Source: CAKSHC01 sp045631845 (GTDB taxonomy: Bacteria > Bacillota > Clostridia > Oscillospirales > UMGS1783). From it: a DNA stretch of 64,000 bases. Positions 7,643 to 15,441 of this stretch are shown here, in pieces. Within the stretch, counting starts at the first letter, position 1, and each line of letters opens with the position of its first letter. The notes under the pieces are model-generated. The model saw only the letters and a list, made by a program, of their open reading frames with translations, was not told where the DNA came from and ran no database searches. The DNA lies in contig JAZQVM010000045.1 in assembly GCA_045631845.1 (NCBI GenBank), positions 4,875 to 68,874 of the forward strand. Direction: 5' to 3'. A program made the translations under genes and the position numbers.

Positions 7643-9637
7643 TTATTCTTCAGCAGGAGCTTCTTCGGCCGTTTCCTCAACCGCAACTTCTTCCTCCACC
7701 TCTTCTACAGGCAATGCCGCCTTGATAGAGAGAGAAATACGATTGCGCTCAAAGTCAATTTCAATGATCTTAGCCGAAACCACATCGCCGACCTTCAGCT
7801 TATCCGAAACCTTCTCGATGTGCTCGGGAGCAATCTCGGAAATGTGAATCAAACCATCAATGCCGGGGATGATCTCTGCAAAAGCACCGTATTTCATGAG
7901 CTTCACGATCTTGGCATCAACAATGTCATCTACATTGTAGTTGTTGCGGAAATTATCCATCGGGTTAGCGTTTGGATCTTTGTAACCCAGCGAAATGCGG
8001 CCGGTCTCTTCATTGAAGTCCTTCACATAGACATCAATCACATCGCCCACATTGACAACCTCGTTGGGATGTCTGAGTTTGCTCCAGGACAGCTCGGTAA
8101 TATGTACCATGCCGTCTACACCGCCGATATCAACAAAAGCACCGTAAGAAGTCAAAGAACGAACGGTACCCTCATAATGCTTACCAACTTCGATCTCAGC
8201 CAAAATCTTTTCACGAGCTTCTTTTCTCATTTCGGAAGAAGCACGCTTCACCGAGCCGATAACACGTCTGCGACGCTTGTCAACCTCGATAATCTTGAAC
8301 TGAACAGTCTGTCCGACAAACAGGGACAGATCGGCTTCACGATCGGATGTGATCTGCGAAGCAGGGATGAAGATGCGGTTGGATTCATAGGTTACCACAA
8401 CACCGCCGTTAACGGCACTGGAGATCTTGCCGGCCAGAATAGCGCCGCTTTCCTCAGCATCGCTGATCTGCTGCCAAGCCTTCTGAGCCTCCATGCGCTT
8501 GCGGCTGAGAGTAGCCGTGCCTTCCACATCATTGGTCTTGATAACCTGAGCCTCAATGGTGTCGCCCACTTTGAACTGAGCCGCCACGTCGGCAAAACTT
8601 GCAGACAATTCATCGGTGGGCAGAATGCCGGTATACTTGGCACCCACATCTACCTGAATCTCATTCGGCATAACGGCCATAATGATACCGGTAACGATTT
8701 CTCCTCTGCGAACGGTTTTGAAGGATTCGTTCAATGCCTCTTCGAACGACATTTCCTCCTGAGCTTCCATGTTTTTGATGTTTTCTTCCATGGTGAATAA
8801 TACCTCCTCGATAATCCAGACGGGAGTAGAGGCGCCCGCTGTTATCCCAATCAGATTATTGTTTTTAAATTTTGACCAACTTAATTCCGACACATCCTGA
8901 ATCAAAACAGTATTCTCGCATCGACTACGGCATATCTCATAAAGGCGCACCGTGTTCGCGCTGTTGCGACCGCCGATCACGATCATTCCGTCACACCGAG
9001 CCGCAAGTTGCTCAGCTTCCAGCTGTCGTTCATAAGTTGCAAAGCATATTGTATCAAATATTTGAGCGTTTGTATAGTCTTTCTTGCGAAATTCTTTACA
9101 AATATTTTTCCAAATAGCCTCATTGAATGTCGTTTGAGCCGCTAAAACAGGTGATTTTGTCGAAAAATCGTGCTCAGAAAAGAGTTTTTTTGCTTCATTT
9201 TCGCTCGAAATGACATAAAAATCATCAAAGAAATAGTGTCCCCGGATGCCGTTTACCTCCGGATGTCCCTCATCACCCGCAATAATGAAGGCCCTTTTCT
9301 CCTCACTGGCCTTGGCCGCCAATTGCTGGATACGGGCAACAAACGGACAGGTCATATCCTCTACCGTACCGCCGATTGCCTCAATCTCATCCTTAACCGT
9401 CTGCCCTACACCGTGAGCCCGAATAATGACTCGCATCCCCTTTTCCACCTGCGACACCTGATCAATACGGCAAATGCCGCTTTCCTCTAAGCGCTTTAAT
9501 ACATCGGGATTGTGTATCAGCTCGCCGTAGGTGACGGTCGTTTGCCCTCGCTCTGTCATCAATTCCTGCGCCCGGGTTACAGCACGGTTAACCCCAAAAC
9601 AAAATCCTGCCGATTTGGCTACTATAATCTGCTTCAT
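7643..9637 (-). CDS. ispH: IspH (HMBPP reductase) fused to 30S ribosomal protein S1
   Basis: Bifunctional 664-residue protein. Residues 1-285 are IspH, which reduces HMBPP to IPP and DMAPP with a [4Fe-4S] cluster. Ligands C13, C97 and C198 are present in their usual contexts (GFCFGV, TCPFV, TICFAT). Residues 311-381, 398-466, 485-553 and 570-639 are four S1 RNA-binding domains; the last two match the S1 consensus best (YGAFVDIGG, YGAFAEI). An acidic tail rich in glutamate ends the protein. The fusion is known in clostridia. The linker near residues 285-310 shows no stop or frameshift. The start overlaps the plsC stop (ATGA). Confidence 0.97.
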   Translation of the reverse strand: MKQIIVAKSAGFCFGVNRAVTRAQELMTERGQTTVTYGELIHNPDVLKRLEESGICRIDQVSQVEKGMRVIIRAHGVGQTVKDEIEAIGGTVEDMTCPFVARIQQLAAKASEEKRAFIIAGDEGHPEVNGIRGHYFFDDFYVISSENEAKKLFSEHDFSTKSPVLAAQTTFNEAIWKNICKEFRKKDYTNAQIFDTICFATYERQLEAEQLAARCDGMIVIGGRNSANTVRLYEICRSRCENTVLIQDVSELSWSKFKNNNLIGITAGASTPVWIIEEVLFTMEENIKNMEAQEEMSFEEALNESFKTVRRGEIVTGIIMAVMPNEIQVDVGAKYTGILPTDELSASFADVAAQFKVGDTIEAQVIKTNDVEGTATLSRKRMEAQKAWQQISDAEESGAILAGKISSAVNGGVVVTYESNRIFIPASQITSDREADLSLFVGQTVQFKIIEVDKRRRRVIGSVKRASSEMRKEAREKILAEIEVGKHYEGTVRSLTSYGAFVDIGGVDGMVHITELSWSKLRHPNEVVNVGDVIDVYVKDFNEETGRISLGYKDPNANPMDNFRNNYNVDDIVDAKIVKLMKYGAFAEIIPGIDGLIHISEIAPEHIEKVSDKLKVGDVVSAKIIEIDFERNRISLSIKAALPVEEVEEEVAVEETAEEAPAEE

Positions 9638-10230
9638 ATCTCTTTGGCCAATTCTTCCGTAATTCCCATCAACCGCTGAGCCATCTGTTGCAGGTTTTCT
9701 GCCGTACCATCAACATAACCGAGCTGATCCACAGTCAACGGCTCACCGAAAATAACGCTAACCCGACGAAAGAGGCGCAGACGCTGATTCTTAGTTTTAA
9801 CATATACCGGCACAATCGGACAACCACTACGAATCGCCAACAGGGCAAAACCGGTTTTATATTTGGACAACGTTTCCCCCTTTACCCGTTTACCCTGCGG
9901 AAAAATGCCGACAATATGCCCTTTTTCAATCATATCAATGCCGTTTTTGATAGCGGAAATATCCTTTGACCCCCGTTTTACCGGGAAAGCCCCCATCGAT
10001 CGAAAGAACCAAGACGCTAATTTCCCTTTAAATATCTCAGCCTTGGCCATATAATGAACCGTACGCTTCTTGACCCCCAACCCCAAAAAAACAGGATCGA
10101 GCAAGGACATATGATTACAAGCAAAAATACAGCCCCCATCGACTGCTATCCGTTCCGTTCCGACAGTCTTATGAAAGAACAATACCTTCATCAAAAACCA
10201 AGCAATCGGCCGTAATATTTTATACATCAT
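9634..10230 (-). CDS. plsC: 1-acyl-sn-glycerol-3-phosphate acyltransferase (PlsC family)
   Basis: Acylates lysophosphatidic acid to phosphatidic acid at the membrane. ATG at 10230 is preferred over the open frame back to 10257, because GAGGAG lies 8 bases upstream and the start then overlaps the cmk stop (ATGATG). The protein has 198 residues from there. The catalytic H40-x4-D45 motif is in CNHMSLLDP, and the substrate-binding loop reads FPQGKR, a variant of FPEGTR. The first 20 residues are hydrophobic. Acyl chains would come through PlsX, encoded at 37714-38724. Confidence 0.9.
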   Translation of the reverse strand: MMYKILRPIAWFLMKVLFFHKTVGTERIAVDGGCIFACNHMSLLDPVFLGLGVKKRTVHYMAKAEIFKGKLASWFFRSMGAFPVKRGSKDISAIKNGIDMIEKGHIVGIFPQGKRVKGETLSKYKTGFALLAIRSGCPIVPVYVKTKNQRLRLFRRVSVIFGEPLTVDQLGYVDGTAENLQQMAQRLMGITEELAKEI

Positions 10231-10898
10231 CCGAGTTTCTCCTCGATGATGCGGCACATATACTCTACCGTTTGCGCCTCATCCATATCGGAATTATCTA
10301 CCAAGACCGCATCCTCGGCCGCCTTGAGCGGCGCCGTAGCACGGGAGGAATCGCTGGCATCCCGCTGCTCAATCTCACGCAATACCGTGTCATAATCAGC
10401 CGCTATACCTTTCGCCTGCAATTCCAATGTGCGACGGCGGGCACGTGCCGACGCATCAGCCGTGAGGAAAAATTTAACCTGTGCCTGCGGCAAAATGACC
10501 GTACCGATATCCCGTCCATCCATTAATACATTGTGTTCTGCCGCCATTTTTCGTTGCAAATCCAATAAGAAGGTACGGACAACGGGATGGGCTGACACAT
10601 CGGATGCCGCTTGCGCCACCGGCTGTGTACGAATCAAGCCCGACACATCTTCCCCATTGAGATATACTCTTTGTTCCCCCTCAACAAACCGTAAACTGAC
10701 ATCAATATCAGCCAACAAAGGAGCAACCAAATCCGCCTTTTTCATATCAACAACATTCCGTCGGATAGCATACAGTCCGATAGCGCGGTAGAGCGCACCG
10801 GTATCGATATACAAATAGCCAAGTTTCTTAGCCAGCGCCTTAGCCGCACTGCTCTTACCTGCACCCGACGGGCCATCTATGGCAATATTTATAGACAT
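10227..10898 (-). CDS. cmk: Cytidylate kinase
   Basis: Phosphorylates CMP and dCMP. It has 223 residues. The P-loop GPSGAGKS spans residues 9-16, followed by LGYLYIDTGALYRA and later the MDGRDIGTVILP motif, all standard for Cmk. It overlaps plsC by four bases and starts 4 bases after the flavoprotein stop. The order cmk-plsC-ispH-rpsA is common in clostridia. Confidence 0.96.
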   Translation of the reverse strand: MSINIAIDGPSGAGKSSAAKALAKKLGYLYIDTGALYRAIGLYAIRRNVVDMKKADLVAPLLADIDVSLRFVEGEQRVYLNGEDVSGLIRTQPVAQAASDVSAHPVVRTFLLDLQRKMAAEHNVLMDGRDIGTVILPQAQVKFFLTADASARARRRTLELQAKGIAADYDTVLREIEQRDASDSSRATAPLKAAEDAVLVDNSDMDEAQTVEYMCRIIEEKLG

Positions 10899-10902
10899 AA
10901 CA

Positions 10903-12129
10903 TCATCCTCCGTTTATCATGGCTTCTGCCGCCGCAGCCGCCGTTGTAAATGCTAATTGCAGATTAAATCCACCGGTTAAGGCATCGATATCCATTACCT
11001 CACCGGCAAAATATAAGCCGTTTACCAATTTGGATTGCATGGTTTTTGGATCAATTTCCTTCAGGGAAACCCCGCCGGCCGTCACCACGGCTTCTTCAAT
11101 GGGACGAGTTCCCGTAACGGTAAAAGAAAAATTCTTGATTAATGAACAAAGCCGTTGCCGCTCCTCTCGGGATACGACATTGACCGGCTTCTCCGAATCG
11201 ATCCCGCTACGCTCAATCATAACAGGAATTAAACTGGCCGGCAATAATTTACCAAGACTATTGCGAAAACTCTTGTTTTTCTGCTCAGAAAAATCGCGCA
11301 AAATGCGCTGATCCAACTGATCGATAGACAGCCCCGGCTTCAAATCCAAAGATATGGTGGCCTTTTCCGGCTTTTTATGGGCTATGTAGGCCGATGCCGT
11401 GAGCACCAAGGGCCCCGAAAGACCAAAATGCGTAAATAGCGCCTCTCCAATCTCGGAATATAATACCTTTCCCTTTTCATTTAAAAGGGTGAGAGCCACA
11501 TTTTTAAGCCCCAGACCACTCATGCGAGAACACTCATTCCCTGCACAATGCACCCCCACCAAGGATGGCATGGGCGGCTGAATGGAATGTCCTAAACTTT
11601 CTGCAAATCGATATCCGTCACCACTACTGCCCGTCTGCGGATAAGAAAGACCGCCGGTGGCCAGCAACACTTTAGAATAATGACGCTTTCCACTTTTTGT
11701 AACAACGGAAAAACCATCACTCACCGATATTTCCGTTACTTCCTCTTTGATACGGGCAACATAACGCTCATCACATGCCTTGAGCAGAGTACCCACTACA
11801 TCCAGCGCCCGATCGGAAACCGGAAAAACTCGATCGCCTCGCTCAATTTTAAGTGCCAAACCCCACTCGCGAAAGATCTGCATAAGCCACATATTATCAT
11901 AGCGGGAAAAGGCACTGTATAAAAATCGATCCCCTTGCATGATGTTTGCCCGAAAACGATCCGCATCACAGGCATTGGTAAGATTACATCTTCCTTTTCC
12001 GGTAATGCCGATCTTCAGACCAAAGCGATCCTTTTTTTCATAAAGATCACACGGCACGCCGGCTTGCGCCAACAAAGATGCAGCCATCAACCCTGCCGCA
12101 CCGCCGCCGATAATGGCGATATCAGACAT
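10903..12129 (-). CDS. HI0933/YhiN-family FAD-dependent oxidoreductase
   Basis: Flavoprotein of the aminoacetone oxidase/BaiN-like group; the physiological substrate is not established for most members. An ADP-binding motif IAIIGGGAAGLMAAS opens the protein. The family's GKGRCNLTNA motif follows near residue 45, and the C-terminal FAGEVMDIDALTGGFN segment closes the FAD site. ATG 12129 is chosen because GGAGGT lies 7 bases upstream, inside the end of the rpiR gene; the frame is open back to 12207 but conservation begins here. About 408 residues. Confidence 0.88.
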   Translation of the reverse strand: MSDIAIIGGGAAGLMAASLLAQAGVPCDLYEKKDRFGLKIGITGKGRCNLTNACDADRFRANIMQGDRFLYSAFSRYDNMWLMQIFREWGLALKIERGDRVFPVSDRALDVVGTLLKACDERYVARIKEEVTEISVSDGFSVVTKSGKRHYSKVLLATGGLSYPQTGSSGDGYRFAESLGHSIQPPMPSLVGVHCAGNECSRMSGLGLKNVALTLLNEKGKVLYSEIGEALFTHFGLSGPLVLTASAYIAHKKPEKATISLDLKPGLSIDQLDQRILRDFSEQKNKSFRNSLGKLLPASLIPVMIERSGIDSEKPVNVVSREERQRLCSLIKNFSFTVTGTRPIEEAVVTAGGVSLKEIDPKTMQSKLVNGLYFAGEVMDIDALTGGFNLQLAFTTAAAAAEAMINGG

Positions 12130-13000
12130 CGGCATGACCTCCGTCCTGCTTCTCATATACCTGGTATTCATCCCATATCTGTTCCAATTCTCCCAGCCGT
12201 TTTTCAATCTCCTGCCTACGCTTCATGGTCACACCCACAATGAGGGCATTGATCAGACTCATCGGCGCCGTTAAGGAGTCGACAAAGGAGGCCATATCAC
12301 TTCGAGCCAATAACAGATTGGTTGCCGCCTGCGCCAAAGGAGAAGACGGCGCATCGGTAATTGCCACAACATCCGCCCCACGGTCACGCGCAAAATTAAG
12401 GGCACGAATCGTACGCTGGGAATAGCGAGGAAAACTGATGCCAATAATGACATCCCCCTGCCCGATCCGAACGATCTGCTCAAACACCTCTTCGGTACCC
12501 GAAGCGTTAACCGGCCGAATATTATCACAGATCAGATTTAGATTATACCCCAAAAATTCAGATAACATACTGGCGGTACGTACACCAATGATATAAACAT
12601 TGCGTGCAGCCACAATTTTCTGAATAGCCGATTCAAATTCTACAGGATCTATATGGGCCAACGTTTGGCTAATATTAATAATATCATTGGATAGAACGCT
12701 ACCGAGTACTCCATCTTCACGGATGCGCTCCTCGGTAATCTGAACCCTTTGCAAGGCAGTAAGCCGACTACGGCTAAGCTGATGCAACGCCTGCTTAAGC
12801 CCTTGGTAACTTTCAAAACCCAGTTCCGTTACAAAGCGCACAACCGTAGATTCACTGACACCCACGGCTTGTCCCAATTTCGCCGCCGTCATAAATGCGA
12901 CCTTTTCATAATGCGCCAACAGATAATCCGCAATGGCTTTCTGCCCTTTAGAAAATGACGGATACAGTTGTTCAATGGATGCAAATATATCTCCCATCAT
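12122..13000 (-). CDS. MurR/RpiR-family transcriptional regulator
   Basis: DNA-binding regulator of about 292 residues. An N-terminal HTH_6 domain contains LGQAVGVSESTVVRFVTELG. A C-terminal SIS sugar-phosphate isomerase domain (about residues 110-260) would sense a phosphosugar. AAGGAGG lies upstream of ATGATG at 13000/12997; the open frame to 13075 has no comparable site. It is the promoter-proximal gene of the operon carrying the flavoprotein, cmk, plsC and ispH-rpsA. It may therefore autoregulate that operon, but the effector and operator are unknown. Confidence 0.88.
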   Translation of the reverse strand: MMGDIFASIEQLYPSFSKGQKAIADYLLAHYEKVAFMTAAKLGQAVGVSESTVVRFVTELGFESYQGLKQALHQLSRSRLTALQRVQITEERIREDGVLGSVLSNDIINISQTLAHIDPVEFESAIQKIVAARNVYIIGVRTASMLSEFLGYNLNLICDNIRPVNASGTEEVFEQIVRIGQGDVIIGISFPRYSQRTIRALNFARDRGADVVAITDAPSSPLAQAATNLLLARSDMASFVDSLTAPMSLINALIVGVTMKRRQEIEKRLGELEQIWDEYQVYEKQDGGHADV

Positions 13001-13033
13001 ATCGGACTGCGCCTCCTTATATACTATTTTATT

Positions 13034-13062
13034 ATTGTAACAGATTTCCATGGGGATTACAA
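13034..13062 (-). promoter_or_regulatory. Sigma-A promoter of the rpiR-cmk-ispH operon
   Basis: TTGTAA (13057-13062 on the minus strand), a 17-base spacer and TACAAT (13034-13039). The expected transcript starts about 25-30 bases before the rpiR start. No obvious operator palindrome overlaps it. Confidence 0.7.
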
Positions 13063-13070
13063 TCATTTTT

Positions 13071-13112
13071 TGCAAGATAAAAGACCGGGAAATCCCGGTC
13101 TTTTATCTTGCA
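13071..13112 (-). terminator. Terminator after the SASP gene
   Basis: A perfect 20-base inverted repeat (13071-13090 with 13093-13112) centred on AA ends directly after the SASP stop. On the minus strand it is followed by AAAAAATG, with no long U-tract outside the stem. The U-rich part lies inside the 3' arm (CTTTTATC), so the strength is uncertain. Confidence 0.75.
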
Positions 13113-13117
13113 GAATG

Positions 13118-13297
13118 TTACATGCTTTCCTCAACGGACTTGATCATCTTCTTAACCATCTGGCCACCGATCGAACCGGCCTGCTTGGAGGTCAGGTCGC
13201 CGTTGTAGCCCTGCTTAAGATTGACACCAACTTCGTTAGCACATTCCATCTTGAAACGATTCATGGCTTCTTTAGCCGAAGGAACCATAGCGCTCAT
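13118..13297 (-). CDS. Small acid-soluble spore protein, alpha/beta type
   Basis: DNA-coating protein of the dormant spore that protects DNA from UV and heat and is degraded by Gpr at germination. It has 59 residues from ATG 13297, chosen because AAAGGAGA lies about 7 bases upstream; a TTG 21 bases further upstream would place the site inside the gene. The SASP core is clear: KMECANEVGVNL, containing the Gpr cleavage region, then GYNGDLTSKQAGSIGG. I could not find a convincing sigma-G promoter upstream. It is a strong marker for a sporulating organism. Confidence 0.95.
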   Translation of the reverse strand: MSAMVPSAKEAMNRFKMECANEVGVNLKQGYNGDLTSKQAGSIGGQMVKKMIKSVEESM

Positions 13298-13321
13298 TGA
13301 TATTTCTCCTTTACTCAAAAT

Positions 13322-13337
13322 ATAGTGGTTGCACTAT
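13322..13337. repeat. Inverted repeat in the SASP leader
   Basis: ATAGTG (13322-13327) and CACTAT (13332-13337) form a perfect 6-base inverted repeat with a 4-base spacer, about 25 bases upstream of the SASP start. It could be an operator or a small 5' UTR hairpin. Confidence 0.35.
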
Positions 13338-13423
13338 TATTTTATCCTTCGCCATTCTCGTTATAATTTGAAATATATGTAAAGCATTGAGATCTAATCG
13401 CATTCCTAACAATGACATGCATA

Positions 13424-14032
13424 CTACATATCAACAAAATCTATCTGCGAACAGGAGATCTCCCATGCCGTCATTTCCTTCTCACCCGTTTCGATCTTCT
13501 TTATGTAATTTCGACTTTGAATACGCCCCCAAATGTGCAACATATCCGATTGCCTGAGCGATTGAACAAAGACGGAATCTCTGCCCCATGCCAAGCATGG
13601 AATATAATCACATCGGCCATATCGCCGATTCACTGCCAACATGATATCAGCGATCTCTCGCCCAAGCGGAGTTGTTCGATGAATGGGTGTTTTACATAAA
13701 AAACCAGCCAACTCGATCTTGTTTTCATGCTCTAACGGTTCGACGCATATCTGAACTTCCTGCGCAAAAACATACAAGATTAAACGACGACGACCTTCCA
13801 CATCCATATTTTTAGATCGAAACTCTCCGGTAATTTCCAGCAAATCCCCAACATCCACATAACGCTTTGGAAATAAGCGTTCGGATACGACTACCGATAT
13901 ACGGTCGGGCTGTCCGCTTAGCCGATCGACTCGAAGAATAAATGTATAAAAATTCTCCCCGTATGCTTGATGACCGGACGTTGGCAATTGATCGACGACG
14001 CCACGCAAAAAAACTGAATTTGTGCAGTTCAT
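13424..14032 (-). CDS. SSB/PriB-like OB-fold protein with two OB domains
   Basis: Probable single-stranded DNA-binding protein of about 202 residues. The C-terminal half (residues 105-200) matches the SSB/PriB OB-fold: ELAGFLCKTPIHRTTPLGRE, then PCLAWGRDS and GRIQSRNY. The N-terminal half (residues 5-100) looks like a second, more divergent OB-fold. The acidic C-terminal tail of replicative SSB is missing, so it is probably not the main SSB. ATG 14032 overlaps the upstream stop (ATGA) and has GGAGAAAGGG upstream. Confidence 0.75.
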   Translation of the reverse strand: MNCTNSVFLRGVVDQLPTSGHQAYGENFYTFILRVDRLSGQPDRISVVVSERLFPKRYVDVGDLLEITGEFRSKNMDVEGRRRLILYVFAQEVQICVEPLEHENKIELAGFLCKTPIHRTTPLGREIADIMLAVNRRYGRCDYIPCLAWGRDSVFVQSLRQSDMLHIWGRIQSRNYIKKIETGEKEMTAWEISCSQIDFVDM

Positions 14033-14562
14033 ATATTCCCTTTCTCCTGTGTCAACAATAACAGTGCGCATGCCAATATAGCAGAAGGCACATCCCAAAT
14101 TTGAGCATGATAGATATGATCCTGTATCTCTATGGATTCACCATTTACATTTTGCACATCCCGCCCTACCGTCAGCACGATGGCATCATCGGCAATACTG
14201 GAGATAGAGAGCGTATTTCGTTCTCCAACTCCGCAGGTAACCGGCCGTAACCCTCGCCGCTCAATAAAGCGACAATGAGCGGCATCCTCCGGATCAAAGA
14301 CAACAAGCGCATTCTTTTTTATACAACCATACGGCAAATCATGAATATCTGCAACATCATTTCCGATCAATACGATATCGGCACCGAAATCACAAGGTCC
14401 CGCAACATTTCGCAGTTCCAATATTAAAAGCTCTGTTGCCGCATCCCCGCACACGGCACCTGAATCGGCCGAAACATATAATAATCCACGACAATTACGG
14501 ACAATTTCAATAAATTGTCGCGGATCAAAGTTTTTGCCCGGTATCATTAGTACCTTAACCAT
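14029..14562 (-). CDS. Uncharacterised protein, possibly a Mur-ligase-like domain without P-loop
   Basis: A 177-residue protein of unknown function. Parts read like the central domain of Mur ligases. ADIVLIGNDVADIHDLP resembles the 'TN...DHLD' strand, VVFDPEDAAHC resembles the 'NADDP' loop, PVTCGVGE resembles 'TYG', and WDVPSAILACALLLL resembles the helix that opens the C-terminal domain. No ATP-binding GTxGKT motif is present, so ligase activity is unlikely. It sits between pdaB and the SSB-like gene with gaps or overlaps of a few bases. The family assignment is inference. Confidence 0.6.
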   Translation of the reverse strand: MVKVLMIPGKNFDPRQFIEIVRNCRGLLYVSADSGAVCGDAATELLILELRNVAGPCDFGADIVLIGNDVADIHDLPYGCIKKNALVVFDPEDAAHCRFIERRGLRPVTCGVGERNTLSISSIADDAIVLTVGRDVQNVNGESIEIQDHIYHAQIWDVPSAILACALLLLTQEKGNI

Positions 14563-14565
14563 GCC

Positions 14566-15357
14566 TTACACTCCTACCGTTTCTTTTGGTTGCTCTATCT
14601 GATATTGTTGCCCCGTATGATCCATATTATAATTTTCCGTATAGATCAGTTCAGATATCTTTATCAATTCAATCCCCTTCTCTTTGGCATAGTCCAATAT
14701 CGCAGGCAATGCTTCGGGCGTATGCAGGGCAGCATTATGGAACAAGGTAATCGAACCGGCTTCCATTTTTTTTGTTACACGAGAGGTAATTTCTTTAGCC
14801 GAAAGATCTTTCCAATCCAAACTGTCAATCGACCATTGTATGGTATAATAACCGTTTTCCAATAGGGTATTTACTACCTGATCGTTATAATCGCCATAAG
14901 GCGGACGGAACAGATGCGGACGAACACCCGTTACTTTTTCAATTTTATCCGAGCATGCGTTGACCTGTTTGAGCATATCCTCGGGAGAAAGTTTTGTCAT
15001 ATAGGGGTGGGTATCGGAATGATTCATAATTTCGTGACCGGCATCATGCAACGCCTTAACCGATTCCGGATATTTATCCACCCATTCTCCTACCACAAAA
15101 AAGGTGGCCTTCACCTCGTATTTGGCCAAAATATCAATAATTTGCTGGGTATCCTCATTGCCCCATGCCGCATCAAAGGAGATAGAGGCTTTGTTATCGT
15201 TTCGCTTTACGCTGTAAATAGGAAGGCTACGTGAGGCCATCGTTGTGCTCATTGCACTTTGCACCACACTACCTGAAAAGATCACAGCCGCCAAGGTCAC
15301 AACCACAAGCACTATCGTTGCAATAACGGCATTCTTACGAAACACTACAATTTTCAT
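14566..15357 (-). CDS. pdaB: Polysaccharide deacetylase, PdaB-like
   Basis: Secreted or membrane-anchored NodB-domain protein of 263 residues, with an N-terminal transmembrane segment (residues 8-30). The catalytic base lies in SISFDAAWGNED at D62. Metal ligands H113 and H117 are in NHSDTH, and the LFRPPYGDYN motif follows. Replacement of the usual second aspartate by alanine in FDAAWG fits the PdaB subfamily, which acts on spore cortex in Bacillus. A sigma-E-like promoter candidate lies upstream at 15380-15408. Confidence 0.85.
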   Translation of the reverse strand: MKIVVFRKNAVIATIVLVVVTLAAVIFSGSVVQSAMSTTMASRSLPIYSVKRNDNKASISFDAAWGNEDTQQIIDILAKYEVKATFFVVGEWVDKYPESVKALHDAGHEIMNHSDTHPYMTKLSPEDMLKQVNACSDKIEKVTGVRPHLFRPPYGDYNDQVVNTLLENGYYTIQWSIDSLDWKDLSAKEITSRVTKKMEAGSITLFHNAALHTPEALPAILDYAKEKGIELIKISELIYTENYNMDHTGQQYQIEQPKETVGV

Positions 15358-15379
15358 ACAGTCACCCTCCTGTCTTTAC

Positions 15380-15408
15380 AACCTATTCGCAATATAGCGC
15401 AAATATGC
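15380..15408 (-). promoter_or_regulatory. Candidate sigma-E-type promoter before pdaB
   Basis: On the minus strand GCATATT (15402-15408) fits the sigma-E -35 consensus KMATATT. It is followed after 14 bases by AATAGGTT (15380-15387), which matches 5 of 8 positions of CATACAHT. The -10 match is only partial. Confidence 0.35.
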
Positions 15409-15441
15409 AAAGATGGCGGCAGTTCCCCTGCCGCCTCTCTT
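15409..15441 (-). terminator. Stem-loop after the amine dehydrogenase gene
   Basis: GGCGGCAG (15415-15422) pairs with CTGCCGCC (15428-15435), extended by AAAG/CTTT ends. It lies immediately after the stop codon on the minus strand. The T-rich tail is weak (CTTTGCATATTTG), so efficiency is uncertain. Confidence 0.6.

Noticed and set aside
7820..8800. Plus-strand open frame of about 326 codons
   Set aside because: Antisense to the S1 half of the ispH-rpsA fusion; no start site or family features.
9200..9700. Frameshift or split between ispH and rpsA
   Set aside because: The reading frame runs through both domains without interruption, and the fusion is known in clostridia.
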